In this document: piece by piece, positions 46,514 through 56,192 of the stretch
Layout of the letters: each line of letters begins with the position of its first letter
How positions within the stretch are numbered: the stretch's first letter is position 1
Assembly: GCA_016705685.1 (NCBI GenBank)
Contig: JADJLB010000010.1
Coordinates: 310,001 to 374,000, forward strand
Source: Propionivibrio sp.
GTDB lineage: Bacteria > Pseudomonadota > Gammaproteobacteria > Burkholderiales > Rhodocyclaceae
Length of the DNA: 64,000 nucleotides
Direction: 5' to 3'
Notes under the pieces: model-generated
The model's input: only the letters and a program-made list of their open reading frames with translations
Database searches by the model: none
What the model was told of the DNA's origin: nothing
Made by a program: the position numbers and the translations under genes

Positions 46514-47145
46514 TGAAACCGCGTATCAAGATCTGCGGCTTGACCAGGGAGGAAGATGTGCAGGCCGCCGTCGAGGCCGGCGCCGACGCGATCGGCCTGG
46601 TCTTCTATCCGCCGAGCCCGCGCTATGTCTCTGTGCAAACCGCGGCCGAACTGACGCGCGCGGCCCCCCCTTTCGTGACCATCGTCGGACTTTTCGTCAA
46701 TGCCGACCCGAAGCAAGTCAACGAAACCCTAGCGAATGTGCCGATTCACCTGCTGCAGTTTCACGGCGACGAGGATGAAAGCTATTGCCGGCAGTTTGCT
46801 CGACCCTACATGAAAGCGGCCCGCGTAAAGCCGGGGCTGGATTTGGTACAATACGCGGCTGGGTTTCCTTCCGCACAGGCCATTCTTCTCGATGCCTACG
46901 CTGAAGGTTACGGTGGTAGCGGCCAGGTATTTGACTGGACGCTGATTCCCCCCGCGTTGGATAAGCCGATCATTCTTTCCGGTGGCCTGGATGCGGGAAA
47001 TGTCAGCGAAGCAATTGGACGCGTGCGACCGGCAGCGGTCGATGTTTCGTCGGGGGTTGAAGCGTCCAAGGGCATCAAGGATGCAGAAAAGATTCGCGCC
47101 TTTGTGGCCGCCGTACGTGCGGCGGGATTGATGCCGACCGATTGA
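46513..47145 (+). CDS. trpF: Phosphoribosylanthranilate isomerase
   Basis: A 210-residue TIM-barrel enzyme of tryptophan synthesis that isomerises N-(5-phosphoribosyl)anthranilate. The catalytic cysteine is in [10 protein letters not shown]; the phosphate-binding [12 protein letters not shown] and [12 protein letters not shown] close the barrel. Intact. A 170-bp gap separates it from trpB. Confidence 0.95.
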   Translation: MKPRIKICGLTREEDVQAAVEAGADAIGLVFYPPSPRYVSVQTAAELTRAAPPFVTIVGLFVNADPKQVNETLANVPIHLLQFHGDEDESYCRQFARPYMKAARVKPGLDLVQYAAGFPSAQAILLDAYAEGYGGSGQVFDWTLIPPALDKPIILSGGLDAGNVSEAIGRVRPAAVDVSSGVEASKGIKDAEKIRAFVAAVRAAGLMPTD

Positions 47146-47315
47146 TTCAGGAACGCCGAACGAGACCCAAGTTCGGATGAGGAACACCGATGCGCAAGAG
47201 TTCTGGTGGTCGTACTCGCAACTGCTGGCGACGCTACTTTGCCAACCATGCCTGAGGCAGCCGATAGCTTTTATCGTCTGCGTGCATTCACGTGCAAATA
47301 ACTCAAGGAGAGATC

Positions 47316-48522
47316 ATGGTTGCCCCCCGCTATAACCTGCCCGACACGCTGGGCCACTTTGGCCCGTATGGCGGCACATTCGTTGCCGAAACGCTGATTC
47401 CCGCGCTTGAAGAGCTGAAAGAGGCCTACGCGCAAGCGCAGCATGACCCGCTGTTCAATGCCGAATTCGAGTACGACCTCAAGCATTACGTGGGTCGTCC
47501 GAGCCCCATCTACCACGCCAAACGTTGGTCTGATCGCCTCGGCGGAGCGCAAATCCATCTGAAGCGCGAAGACTTGAACCATACCGGGGCGCACAAGATC
47601 AACAACTGCATCGGCCAGGCCATTCTGGCCCGGCGCATGGGCAAGCCGCGCGTCATCGCCGAAACCGGCGCCGGCCAGCACGGCGTCGCCACGGCTACCG
47701 TGGCCGCACGCTACGGCATGGAGTGCGTGGTTTATATGGGTTCCGAGGACATCAGGCGGCAAGCCGCCAACGTCTACCGGATGAAATTGCTCGGGGCGAC
47801 CGTCGTTCCCGTCACCAGCGGTTCAAAGACGTTGAAAGACGCGCTGAACGAAGCGATGCGCGATTGGGTGACAAACATCGCCAACACCTTCTACATCATC
47901 GGTACGGTCGCTGGTCCGCACCCCTATCCGATGATGGTGCGCGATTTCCAGTCGGTGATCGGCCGGGAAGCCATCGGCCAGATGCAGGAGCAGCATGGCC
48001 GCCAGCCCGACGCCCTGATCGCCTGCGTCGGCGGTGGCTCAAACGCCATGGGGATTTTCTATCCCTATATTCCTCTTGAAGGCGTTCGTCTGATTGGCGT
48101 CGAAGCCGCCGGCGAAGGCATCGAAAGCGGCCACCACGCAGCGTCGCTGACAGCCGGGCGCCCCGGCGTACTGCACGGCAACCGGACGTATCTGCTCCAG
48201 GACGAAAACGGCCAGATCATCGAGACGCATTCGATTTCGGCCGGCCTCGATTACCCGGGCGTCGGCCCGGAACACGCCTGGCTCAAGGATTCCGGGACGC
48301 GCCGAATACGTCACCATCACCGACGCCGAAGCCCTGCAGGCCTTTCACGATCTATGCCGTCTGGAAGGCATCATCCCGGCACTCGAATCGAGCCATGCCC
48401 TCGCCTATGCCGCCAAGCTCGCGCCGTCCTTGCCCAAAGACCAGATCCTGCTGGTCAACCTTTCCGGCCGGGGCGACAAGGACATGCACACCGTCGCCGA
48501 TAAATCGGGCATTCAATTCTGA
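47316..48522 (+). pseudogene. trpB: Tryptophan synthase beta chain, one frameshift near the 3' end
   Basis: TrpB condenses indole with serine using PLP. The N-terminal 327 or so codons are normal: PLP-lysine region [29 protein letters not shown] and the glycine-rich [10 protein letters not shown]. After EHAWLKDSG an extra base at about 48297 shifts the frame; restoring it gives [17 protein letters not shown] and the proper end DKSGIQF at 48522. The full-length product would be 401 residues. As written the frame runs to an alien C-terminus and would be non-functional. ATG 47316 follows AAGGAGAG. Confidence 0.93.
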
Positions 48523-48532
48523 GGATCGGCAC

Positions 48533-49349
48533 ATGTCAAAAATTCAAGCCACATTCGAGCGCCTGCAGGCGCAAGGGCGCCAGGCGCTGATCCCGTTCAT
48601 TACCGCCGGCGACCCCGACCCGGCGCTGACTGTCCCCTTGATGCACACCCTGGTCGAGGCCGGTGCCGACATCATCGAGCTTGGCGTTCCGTTTTCCGAC
48701 CCAATGGCCGATGGGCCGACCATCCAACGCGCCTCGGAACGCGCCTTGCTCAAAGGCGTCAGCCTGAGACAGGTGCTCGGCATGGTGGCCAATTTCCGTG
48801 CCGACAACAACGAGACGCCGGTCGTGCTGATGGGCTATGCCAACCCCATCGAGTCGATGGGTATCGACGACTTCGCGGCAACCGCCTTCGATGCCGGCGT
48901 CGATGGCGTGCTGGTCGTCGATTACCCGCCGGAAGAAGGCGCCGCGTTCGCCCACGCGATGCATGCCAATGCCCTGGACCCGATCTTCCTGCTCGCGCCA
49001 ACCTCGACGGCGGCCCGCATTTCCCAGGTCGCGGCGCTGGCCAGCGGCTATGTCTATTACGTATCGCTCAAAGGCGTGACCGGCTCTACCGCGCTCGACG
49101 TAGACGCCGTCGCCGCGCGCATCCCCGGAAATACGCTCGGCTACCGGCATTCCGGTCGGCGTCGGCTTCGGTATCCGCGATGCGGCAACGGCCGCTGCGG
49201 TCGCCCGTATCGCCGATGCGGTCGTCGTCGGCAGCCGCATCGTCGAAACGATCGAACAGTCGACGCCGGAAAACGTCTGCGCGAATGTTCATGCCTTCGT
49301 CTCGGAACTTCGCCGGGGAATCGACGGCGGAAAAGGACAGCACGGCTGA
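48533..49349 (+). pseudogene. trpA: Tryptophan synthase alpha chain, one frameshift
   Basis: TrpA cleaves indole-3-glycerol phosphate and channels indole to TrpB. The N-terminal 200 or so codons are normal, with the catalytic glutamate in [16 protein letters not shown] and [11 protein letters not shown]. In the run of four C at 49123-49126 one base is extra; removing it gives [20 protein letters not shown] and a normal end KGQHG at 49349, total 271 residues. It follows trpB by 10 bp. The homopolymer site fits a sequencing slip, but a real mutation is possible. Confidence 0.93.
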
Positions 49350-49376
49350 TCCAGGCGCTACCGTTAAAGGAATGTC

Positions 49377-50247
49377 ATGAGTTGGTTGACCAAGCTGTTA
49401 CCGCCAAAGATCAAGCGGAATGCCTCCGGAATAGCCCGCAAGTCCAGCCTGCCTGAGGGGTTGTGGAGCAAGTGCCCGTCCTGCGAAGCCGTGCTGTACG
49501 CCACCGATCTGGAAAAGAACGCCAGCGTCTGCCCCAAGTGTGGGTTCCACAACCGGGTAATGCGCGGGCTCGGATCGATCTTCTACTCGATCCCGAGGGG
49601 CGCCAGGAAATCGGCGCCGAAGTCTTGCCGGTCGATTCGCTGAGGTTCAAGGACAGCCGCCGCTATACCGAACGTTTGCTCGATGCGACGGAGAGCACCG
49701 GCGAAAGCGACGCGCTGGTCGTCATGCAGGAGCACTCAACACCTTGCCTGTGGTGGTGGCGGCGTTTGAATTCGACTTCATGGGCGGATCGATGGGCTCG
49801 GTACTCGGCGAATGCTTCGTTCGCGGTGTGCAGGTGGCGGTCGAGAGCAATTTGTTGTTCCTTTGTGTCGCCGTGTCCGGCGGCGCCCGCATGCAGGAAG
49901 GCCTGTTCTCGCTGATGCAAATGGCAAAAACGTCGGCCGCTTTGACCAGGCTCTCGGAAGCCAGACTGCCGTTTGTGTCGATCCTCACCGATCCGACGAT
50001 GGGCGGCGTTTCAGCCTCCTTTGCCTTCATCGGTGATGTCGTCATTGCCGAACCCGGTGCGCTGATCGGCTTTGCCGGCCCGCGCGTTATCGAGCAGACG
50101 GTACGCCAGGTCTTGCCGGAAGGTTTCCAGCGCGCCGAATTCCTGTTGGAGAAAGGCGCCATCGACATGATCGTCGACCGCCGCGAAATGAAAGACAAGC
50201 TGGCGCAGATTCTGACCATTCTGCAGAAACTGCCGGCCGTAGCCTGA
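49377..50247 (+). pseudogene. accD: Acetyl-CoA carboxylase carboxyltransferase beta subunit, two frameshifts
   Basis: AccD forms the carboxyltransferase of acetyl-CoA carboxylase, the first step of fatty-acid synthesis. The N-terminal zinc ribbon ([10 protein letters not shown], then [10 protein letters not shown]) and later [20 protein letters not shown] and [17 protein letters not shown] are typical. One base is missing at about 49557-49561 and another at 49729-49730; with both restored the product is 290 residues. Several normally conserved residues are changed in the middle (ECFVRGVQV for ERFVRGVQA). The 3' 540 bp is duplicated at 53518-54056. It is normally followed directly by folC, here 6 kb away. 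Confidence 0.92.
49708..50247 (+). repeat. Direct repeat, copy 1 (3' part of accD)
   Basis: The last ~540 bp of accD recurs at 53518-54056. My hand alignment finds about 17 substitutions and three one-base indels. Homology begins at CGACGC before codon VVMQ and ends at the stop codon; the flanking sequences beyond are unrelated. Nine consecutive differences at 49749-49874 are all T here and C in copy 2. Confidence 0.85.
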
Positions 50248-50587
50248 AGGCGAACGTCATTGTCGATGCGCAGGAGCATGACGATCTGGCGTTCCCGCGC
50301 ATGGCCGACGTTGCAGCGATTGTTTCCGGATCAAGCCGCCTGGGTGGCCTATCTTTGGGATGCTCGGTCGAGCAACGAGTTCATCCGTGGCTACTGTGGA
50401 TCACCCGGCAAACAGAATCGCCCTGCCAATCGACACGGCGTTGGTCGGTACCGCCAATGCAGCCACGCGGCATACTGACCGGAAGGGATTTTGTCGATGA
50501 CGAAAGTGTACGAAGTCACCCCGTCCAACTGAGGTTTCTAGGATTATTTCGTGCTTATATCTGAATTGATCGTGCTAAACTTTGGAC
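50248..50587. other. Spacer between accD and the MNT gene
   Basis: About 340 bp without a recognised gene. A frame starting just after the accD stop reads ANVIVDAQEHDDLAFPRMAD; a loosely similar [14 protein letters not shown] occurs at about 53400-53444 just before the second accD segment, hinting that both flank a common ancestral sequence. The promoter for the MNT-HEPN pair should be here but I could not assign one. Confidence 0.35.
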
Positions 50588-51176
50588 ATGTCGATTGCGA
50601 ATGCTCTCTTTCCGATAGCCAGTCGCGAGTCCTGCTATGCCTTTTGGCCAGCCGGATCGGCGTTTCCATTTGAGCGAACTAAGACGCCTCACCCGACTTG
50701 GAAGTGCGTCCTTGCAACGAGAATTGAATCGTCTTGCTGGCGCCGGGCTAGTAACTACGGAACACATCGGGAACTTGCGATGCTTCCAGGCGAACCCTGC
50801 CAGCCCGGTATTCGGCGAGTTGAAGTCGCTGATCCGCAAGACACTCGGGATCGAACCATTACTTCGAGAGGCACTGACGCAATTACAGCCCAAGCTTCAA
50901 GCTGCCTTGATCTACGGTTCGATTGCCAAACAAACGGATACTGCACAAAGTGACATCGATCTGATGCTGATCGGCACAGACCTGTCATTGAATCTCGTCC
51001 TGGAATTGCTCATACCGACCGAAAATCAGCTTGGGAGAAAGATCAACCCGACCTGCTACACGCCATCCGAATTTGAACGACGCCGCGCTGAACCCGATTC
51101 ATTCGTCAACCGGATTCTGGCCCAACCCGTCATCCCTTTGATTGGGCAGATTGATGGGCCTTCAATCGCTGGATAA
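50588..51176 (+). pseudogene. Nucleotidyltransferase (MNT) antitoxin with N-terminal winged helix, probable frameshifts near the start
   Basis: MNT-domain protein of the MNT-HEPN toxin-antitoxin class, in which the MNT partner modifies (AMPylates) and silences the HEPN RNase. The catalytic motif GSx10DxD is complete: GS at IYGSIAKQ, DID at QSDIDLM. A winged-helix part precedes it (HLSELRRLTRLGSASLQREL). The clean frame runs from ATG 50637; the family N terminus MSIANALFP starts at ATG 50588 and rejoins if one base is restored before 50629 and one in the T-run at 50642-50644. Its end overlaps the HEPN gene start. Confidence 0.8.
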
Positions 51177-51189
51177 CCTGGTACGTATC

Positions 51190-51193
51190 GGCC
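51190..51193. repeat. Target-site duplication GGCC, left copy
   Basis: GGCC immediately before the left inverted end of the IS; the same GGCC follows the right end at 52876-52879. It falls inside the Gly codon of HEPN (RIG), and one copy restores the frame. Confidence 0.8.
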
Positions 51194-51209
51194 CAGACCG
51201 TGTGAAAAC
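51194..51209 (+). repeat. Left terminal inverted repeat of the IS
   Basis: CAGACCGTGTGAAAAC, matching the complement of 52860-52875 at 15 of 16 positions. Confidence 0.85.
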
Positions 51210-51269
51210 CTTGACGACCACCCCTGGTTCATGATATGATGTACGCATATAGTGAATTGGGGGGCTGTG

Positions 51270-52699
51270 ATGAAGCGATTCATTCAAGGTGAATGCCGAA
51301 CCCAGAGCACACTCCTCCCTGAACAACTTGACGACTATGTTTCGGATACTAATCCGGTGCGGGTCGTTGATGTCTTCGTCGATGAACTGGATTTAGGCAA
51401 ACTGGGGTTTGAAGGCGTTGAACCGGCGGCCACCGGTCGGCCCGCTTACCATCCTGCCAGTCTTCTGAAGATCTACATTTACGGCTACCTGAACCGGGTC
51501 CAGTCTAGCCGGCGGCTTGAGAAGGAAGCCCAGCGCAATGTTGAACTGATGTGGCTGACCGGCCGACTGATGCCGGACTTCAAGACCATCGCCGATTTCC
51601 GCAAGGACAACGGCAAGGCCATTCGTCGTGTCTGTCGCCAGTTCGTGGTGCTGTGCCAGGAGCTTGGCCTGTTCTCCGAAGCGCTGGTCGCGATCGATGG
51701 CAGCAAGTTCAAGGCCGTCAATAATCGGGACCGGAACTTCACCAGCGCCAAGTTGCAACGCCGAATGAAGGAAATCGAAGCGAGCATCAGTCGCTACCTG
51801 AGCGACCTCGACACCGCTGATCGGCAGGAACCTACTGTAGCCAAGGTCAGGACTGAACGGCTGCAAGACAAGATCGCCGCGTTGAAAGAGCAGATGAAGG
51901 CGCTCAAGGAGATCGAGGTCCAACTCGAAGCGACGCCGGATAAACAGATTTCCTGACCGACCCCGATGCCCGCTCGATGAAGACCCGAGGCACCGGCATC
52001 GTGGGCTACAACGTCCAGACAGCCGTCGATGCGAAGAATCATCTCATCGTTGCGCACGAGGTGACAAACATCGGCATCGACCGAGATCAGCTGACCTCAA
52101 TGGCGAAGCTTGCACGCGATGCGATGGGTACCGACGACATTACGGCGATTGCGGATCGGGGTTACTTCAAGAGCGAGGAAATCCTTGCCTGCGATGAAGC
52201 TGGAATCACCGTGATCGTTCCGAAGTCCACCACCTCCAGTGCGAAGGCTGATGGACGATTCGACAAGGCAGACTTCATCTACGATGCCGAGAAGAATGAA
52301 TACCGCTGCCCTGCCGGGCAGCAGCTTATCTGGCGGTGCTCAAGCATTGAGCGAGGGCTCAAGCTACACCGCTACTGGAGTTCGCACTGCCAGCAGTGTG
52401 CGATCAAGGACAAATGCACTCCCAGCACCGAAAGACGCATTACCCGTTGGGAGAATGAAGATGTGCTCGATGCCATGCAAGCCCGCCTGGATCAAGCGCC
52501 TGAAAGTATGCGCATTCGGCGCCAGACGGTGGAACATCCCTTCGGGACGCTCAAGCTATGGATGGGCAGCGCACATTTCCTGACGAAGACCCTGAAGCGG
52601 GTCAGTACAGAAATGAGCCTCCACGTTCTCGCCTATAACCTCAAGCGAGTCATGAAGATTCTTGGACCCACGGTTCTGATGGCGGAGATGAGGGGCTAA
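51270..52699 (+). pseudogene. IS1182-family-like transposase, one frameshift
   Basis: A DDE transposase of the IS1182/IS4-like type. The N-terminal part reads RFIQGECRTQSTLLPEQLDD and LMWLTGRLMPDFKTIADFR, and includes the first Asp region VAIDGSKFKAVNNRDRNF. One base is missing at 51952-51953; restoring it joins DKQIS to LTDPDARSMKTRG, after which DDITAIADRGYFKSEEIL and RRQTVEHPFGTLKLWMG supply the later catalytic Asp and Glu regions. Total about 476 residues when joined. As written it would be inactive. ATG 51270 was chosen on position. Confidence 0.9.
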
Positions 52700-52859
52700 G
52701 GCCCTTTATGTCGTCGTCAATCTGGCCACGTACCACTTGATAGAGCATTTTCTTGAAGCAATACCATCTCATGGACAAAAAAACGCGCCTGCCCTGAAGC
52801 CCTTAGCGAAGCAGGAAGGCATATAGACGCAGAAATTGACGGTGCGCTCAACTTCTTGC

Positions 52860-52875
52860 GTTTCCACACGGTCTG
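52860..52875 (-). repeat. Right terminal inverted repeat of the IS
   Basis: Reads CAGACCGTGTGGAAAC on the minus strand; pairs with the left end. Confidence 0.85.
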
Positions 52876-52879
52876 GGCC
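52876..52879. repeat. Target-site duplication GGCC, right copy
   Basis: Second copy of the 4-bp duplication flanking the IS, immediately followed by AGCTCAAG of the HEPN gene. Confidence 0.8.
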
Positions 52880-53517
52880 AGCTCAAGACTGAACCTCGGA
52901 ATATTGTCGAGGTGACCAGAATGCTCGGCATGGCGCGTACTCGCCTTGAAGATTCTCGTCTTGAGAATCTCTCTCTCGAAGGCCGTTTTACCAGCGCATA
53001 CAACGCCGCCCATGCGGCATCGCTGGCAGCGCTGCGATGGCATGGCTATCGCAGCGAGAATCGATTTACTGTCTTTCAATGCTTGGTGCATACCTTGAAT
53101 TGGCCGCCCAGCCGTTGGCGCGTATTGGATACGGCGCATCACAAAAGAAATCTTGCCGAATACGAAGGGTTTCTGGAAATCGAAGAGTCCACTGTCGCAG
53201 AGATGTGCGATCTGCTTCCTGGTCTGATCGACGATGTGCAACGACTGATAAATTCCGCGCCGTAGCTTCGTTGCCGATCTACCTTGAGAATCGGGCCACG
53301 CCGTGGCAATGGAAGGCCTCATCGATTTACGTGAACTTATCCGGTCGCCTCCCAGACCCACTGCCGGAAACATCCAGAGGAGTCAGGTGAGCTTGGGGCG
53401 AACATGGTCATCGACGTGCTGGAGCATGATGTTCTGGTGTGAGCCTAACCGACCGGCCTGCGTTCATTTTCCGGCGGGTCCGCCAGGAAGCTGGCGGGCG
53501 TCGCTTGACACACGGAT

Positions 53518-54056
53518 CGACGCCCTGGTCGTCGTGCGGGGAGCACTCAACACCTTGCCCGTGGTGGTGGCGGCGTTTGAATTCGACTTCATGGGCGGAT
53601 CGATGGGCTCGGTACTCGGCGAACGCTTCGTTCGCGGTGTGCAGGCGGCGGTCGAGAGCAATCTGCCGTTCCTCTGCGTCGCCGCGTCCGGCGGCGCCCG
53701 CATGCAGGAAGGCCTGTTCTCGCTGATGCAAATGGCAAAACGTCGGCCGCTTTGACCAGGCCTCGGAAGCCAGACTGCCGTTTGTGTCGATCCTCACCGA
53801 TCCGACGATGGGCGGCGTTTCAGCCTCCTTTGCCTTCATCGGTGATGTCGTCATTGCCGAACCCGGTGCGCTGATCGGCTTTGCCGGCCCGCGCGTTATC
53901 GAGCAGACGGTACGCCAGGTCTTGCCGGAAGGTTTCCAGCGCGCCGAATTCCTGTTGGAGAAAGGCGCCATCGACATGATCGTCGACCGCCGCGAAATGA
54001 AGGACAAGCTGGCGCAGATTCTGACCATGCTGCAGAAACTGCCGGCTGTACCTTGA
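53518..54056 (+). pseudogene. Second, partial copy of accD (3' 540 bp), frameshifted
   Basis: Repeats the last ~180 codons of accD without the zinc ribbon or any start codon context. It reads [20 protein letters not shown] and [18 protein letters not shown], closer to the usual AccD sequence than copy 1 in this segment. It lacks one A at 53737-53740 and one base near 53759-53763. Upstream (53266-53517) no gene is recognised. It might be the displaced original 3' end of accD, with copy 1's end brought in by the inserted DNA, or a duplication arising in place. Confidence 0.85.
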
Positions 54057-54213
54057 GGGGTTCTTATCGCTGACGGAGTTAGGATTCTGCCCCTATTAGG
54101 CCACTTCCGGAAGATTGCGAGTTGGCATAAAGCTGCCGTTCGGGCGTACTAGGTGTATGCTGGCGCGCTATATCTATATTTCCTTCTTTTCTGCATTTCT
54201 CGACCACAGCATC

Positions 54214-55167
54214 ATGCCCATTCCCGACTACCAAACCCTAATGCTCCCTTTGCTGAAACTTGCGAGAGATAAGCAAGAGCATCGATTTCGAGATGCAATT
54301 GAGCATCTTGCCTCAGAGTTCAAGCTTACAGATGATGAGCGGGGCACAATGCTACCCAGCGGAACGGCGCCGGTATTCGACAATCGCGTGGGGTGGGCAC
54401 GAACCTATCTCAAACAGGCAGCTTTGCTGGAGTCGCACAAACGGGGCGTTTTTTGCATAACCCGAGAGGCTTTGAACTCCTGTCGGCGAACCCAAGTCGG
54501 ATTGACAACTCGACGCTTGAACGATTTCCGGAATACTTGGCTTTTAGGCTCCGTAGAAACGAAGAAGGGCCGCCAGGCGACGTTCCTCAAACCAGAGCAA
54601 TGCCTGGACGAGTAGCCCGCTCCACCAATACAGCGCCGGACTCCACGCCGGAAGAGCTTTTTCTCAGGCCTACCAACGCCTGCGTAGCAATCTGGAAGCT
54701 GAACTTCTTGAGCAAGTCAAATCGTCTTCACCGGCTTTCTTCGAGCGTCTCGTCATCGACCTTCTAGTGGCAATGGGGTATGGTGGTTTCGTCAGGACGC
54801 CGGACGGGCGATTGGAAGAAGTGGAGACGGAGGAATCGACGGAATCATCAAAGAAGACAAACTTGGCTTAGACGTCATATATATACAAGCAAAGCGTTGG
54901 GAGGGTACCGTCGGTCAGTCCTGAAATCCAGAAATTCGCTGGTGCGCTGCAGGGACAACGTGCGAGCAAGGGAGTCTTCATTACAACTTCCGGATTTTCA
55001 AAAGAGGCTGAGGAGTATTCTGCGGTTATTTCGTCAAAAGTTATTCTTATCACGGGCGAACTTCTTGCCACGTTGATGGTTGATCACAACGTGGGCGCGT
55101 TTCTCCAGTGAGCAAGTTTGAATTGAAACGCATCGACTCAGACTATTTCGAAGGCGAGAATGTGTAA
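54214..55167 (+). pseudogene. mrr: Mrr-type restriction endonuclease, multiply frameshifted
   Basis: Mrr cuts methylated DNA. The N-terminal winged-helix domain is clear: MPIPDYQTLMLPLLKLARDK and PVFDNRVGWARTYLKQAALL. The frame breaks near 54461 (a missing C), then again near 54600-54680, 54790-54835, 54925 and 55100. In turn the frames read ANPSRIDNSTLERFPEYLAF, RSNLEAELLEQVKSSSPAFF and GGIDGIIKEDKLGLD followed by the catalytic D-QxK site (VIYIQAKRWEG), and end KRIDSDYFEGENV at 55167. The intact protein would be about 318 residues. As written it is non-functional. Confidence 0.8.
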
Positions 55168-55261
55168 CACTCAGTCAGACATTCGCTATGAGGCACTTCC
55201 CCTCGAGAGCGAAAGTGGGGGGACACCTGTTCGTTAGCCATTATCCTGACGGCTGATCACA

Positions 55262-56192
55262 ATGAACAACGCCCTGAATGCGACCCCTTGCTCTTGCTCG
55301 TCAGAAATTCGACGAGCTTACGCATCTGGTTTCGCTGGATGAATTGCAGACCTTTCGACTTGGGGACGATGCAGCGGAGGCGCATCGAGGTGCCACTTGG
55401 GTCGCTAAACAAAGAACTGAGCACGATCGAGCGCGAGCTACGAGTTGATGCAGAGGTTCCTGTCACGCAGCTTGCCGCGTCGCATATCAAGTTCTTCCGC
55501 GAACACCTGGAACCGAATGCGCGAGTGCTTCGTCGAGCGTACTGGGAATGCACCGGCCTCCGCGATCTCATTGAGTCGCTTGATGAGTACGAGCCAAACC
55601 ATCCCTGCCGCTCGGTCAAAGAGGCGATTGCGTGGGGCTTAGAGCGATGGGGCGACATGCTCGATGACGATGAACTGGAAGATTGGCAATCTCGCGGCTT
55701 CGCCATCGACGCGGCGATTGAAGCGATTGAATTACCGTGGTTTGAGCCCGATCGCTGGTTGGAAAACATGCTCCTACTTCAGCCCGTGCTACTGGACAGG
55801 CCACCACAACATGTTCGAGACCATATTCGATATCGTCTCTCAGAGATTTATCGCGCCTTCACGTTTGGTCTATGGATGTCGTCCATTGCACTATGCAGAT
55901 CACTGCTTGAGTATTCGCTGAAAGATACAGCACTGCAATGTGGTATTGAAAGGGCGAAAGTTGGCAGTCGCGGCGAGTTAGAAGACAAGTCAATGAAGGA
56001 ACTTAGCGATGAATTCTCCGAGCAATTCCCCGCTTAGCTTCGCGCTTGAGCAAGTGAGGATGCAGGCAATCGAATCATGCACGCAAAAAGCATGACGTCG
56101 TGGCGTACCCAAAGGTCTTGCGCGAAGATGCTTTGGGGTGCATTCGCTCAATACGGCAGTCATTGGAAACCATCTATACGCGTACCTCATGA
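55262..56192 (+). pseudogene. DUF4145-like protein, frameshifted
   Basis: The longest clean frame (55288-56037) reads a soluble acidic protein with TFGLWMSSIALCRSLLEYSL and DKSMKELSDEF, resembling DUF4145 proteins often found beside restriction or defence genes. The frame then breaks near 56030, but AGNRIMH and KKHDVVAYPKVLRED in other frames continue the same family to a TGA at 56190-56192. The start is uncertain; ATG 55262 is plausible with one frame correction. DUF4145 is grouped with HEPN-like folds in some classifications; that is a family-level statement, not seen here. Confidence 0.55.

Larger units (their letters stand above)
51194..52875 (+). mobile_element. IS1182-family-like insertion sequence, 1682 bp
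   Basis: The ends are 16-bp imperfect inverted repeats with 15 of 16 matching: CAGACCGTGTGAAAAC at the left, and the complement of CAGACCGTGTGGAAAC at the right. GGCC target duplications flank it. It carries one transposase gene in the same direction as the HEPN gene. Right of the transposase stop there are about 175 bp with no further gene. The precise boundaries are supported by restoration of the HEPN frame. Confidence 0.88.
51154..53265 (+). pseudogene. HEPN-domain toxin gene interrupted by an insertion sequence
   Basis: The gene starts at ATG 51154 inside the end of the MNT gene and reads MGLQSLDNLVRIG up to 51193, then resumes at 52880 as QLKTEPRNIVEVTRMLGM and ends at 53265. Removing 51194-52875 plus one GGCC restores a continuous 141-residue HEPN protein with AYNAAHAASLAALRWHGYR and AHHKRNLAEYEG. 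HEPN proteins are RNases or RNase-like toxins; the RN-x3-Y stretch here takes the place of the usual Rx4-6H motif. The insertion should inactivate the toxin unless a GTG at 52912 restarts translation. Confidence 0.85.

Noticed and set aside
51179-52735. TGGTACGT / ACGTACCA as the inverted ends of the IS
   Set aside because: A better pair (CAGACCGTGTG...) at 51194 and 52875 has a 15/16 match, GGCC target duplications, and restores the HEPN frame exactly.
53518-54056. Second functional accD
   Set aside because: No zinc ribbon, no start, and frameshifts; it is a 3' fragment.
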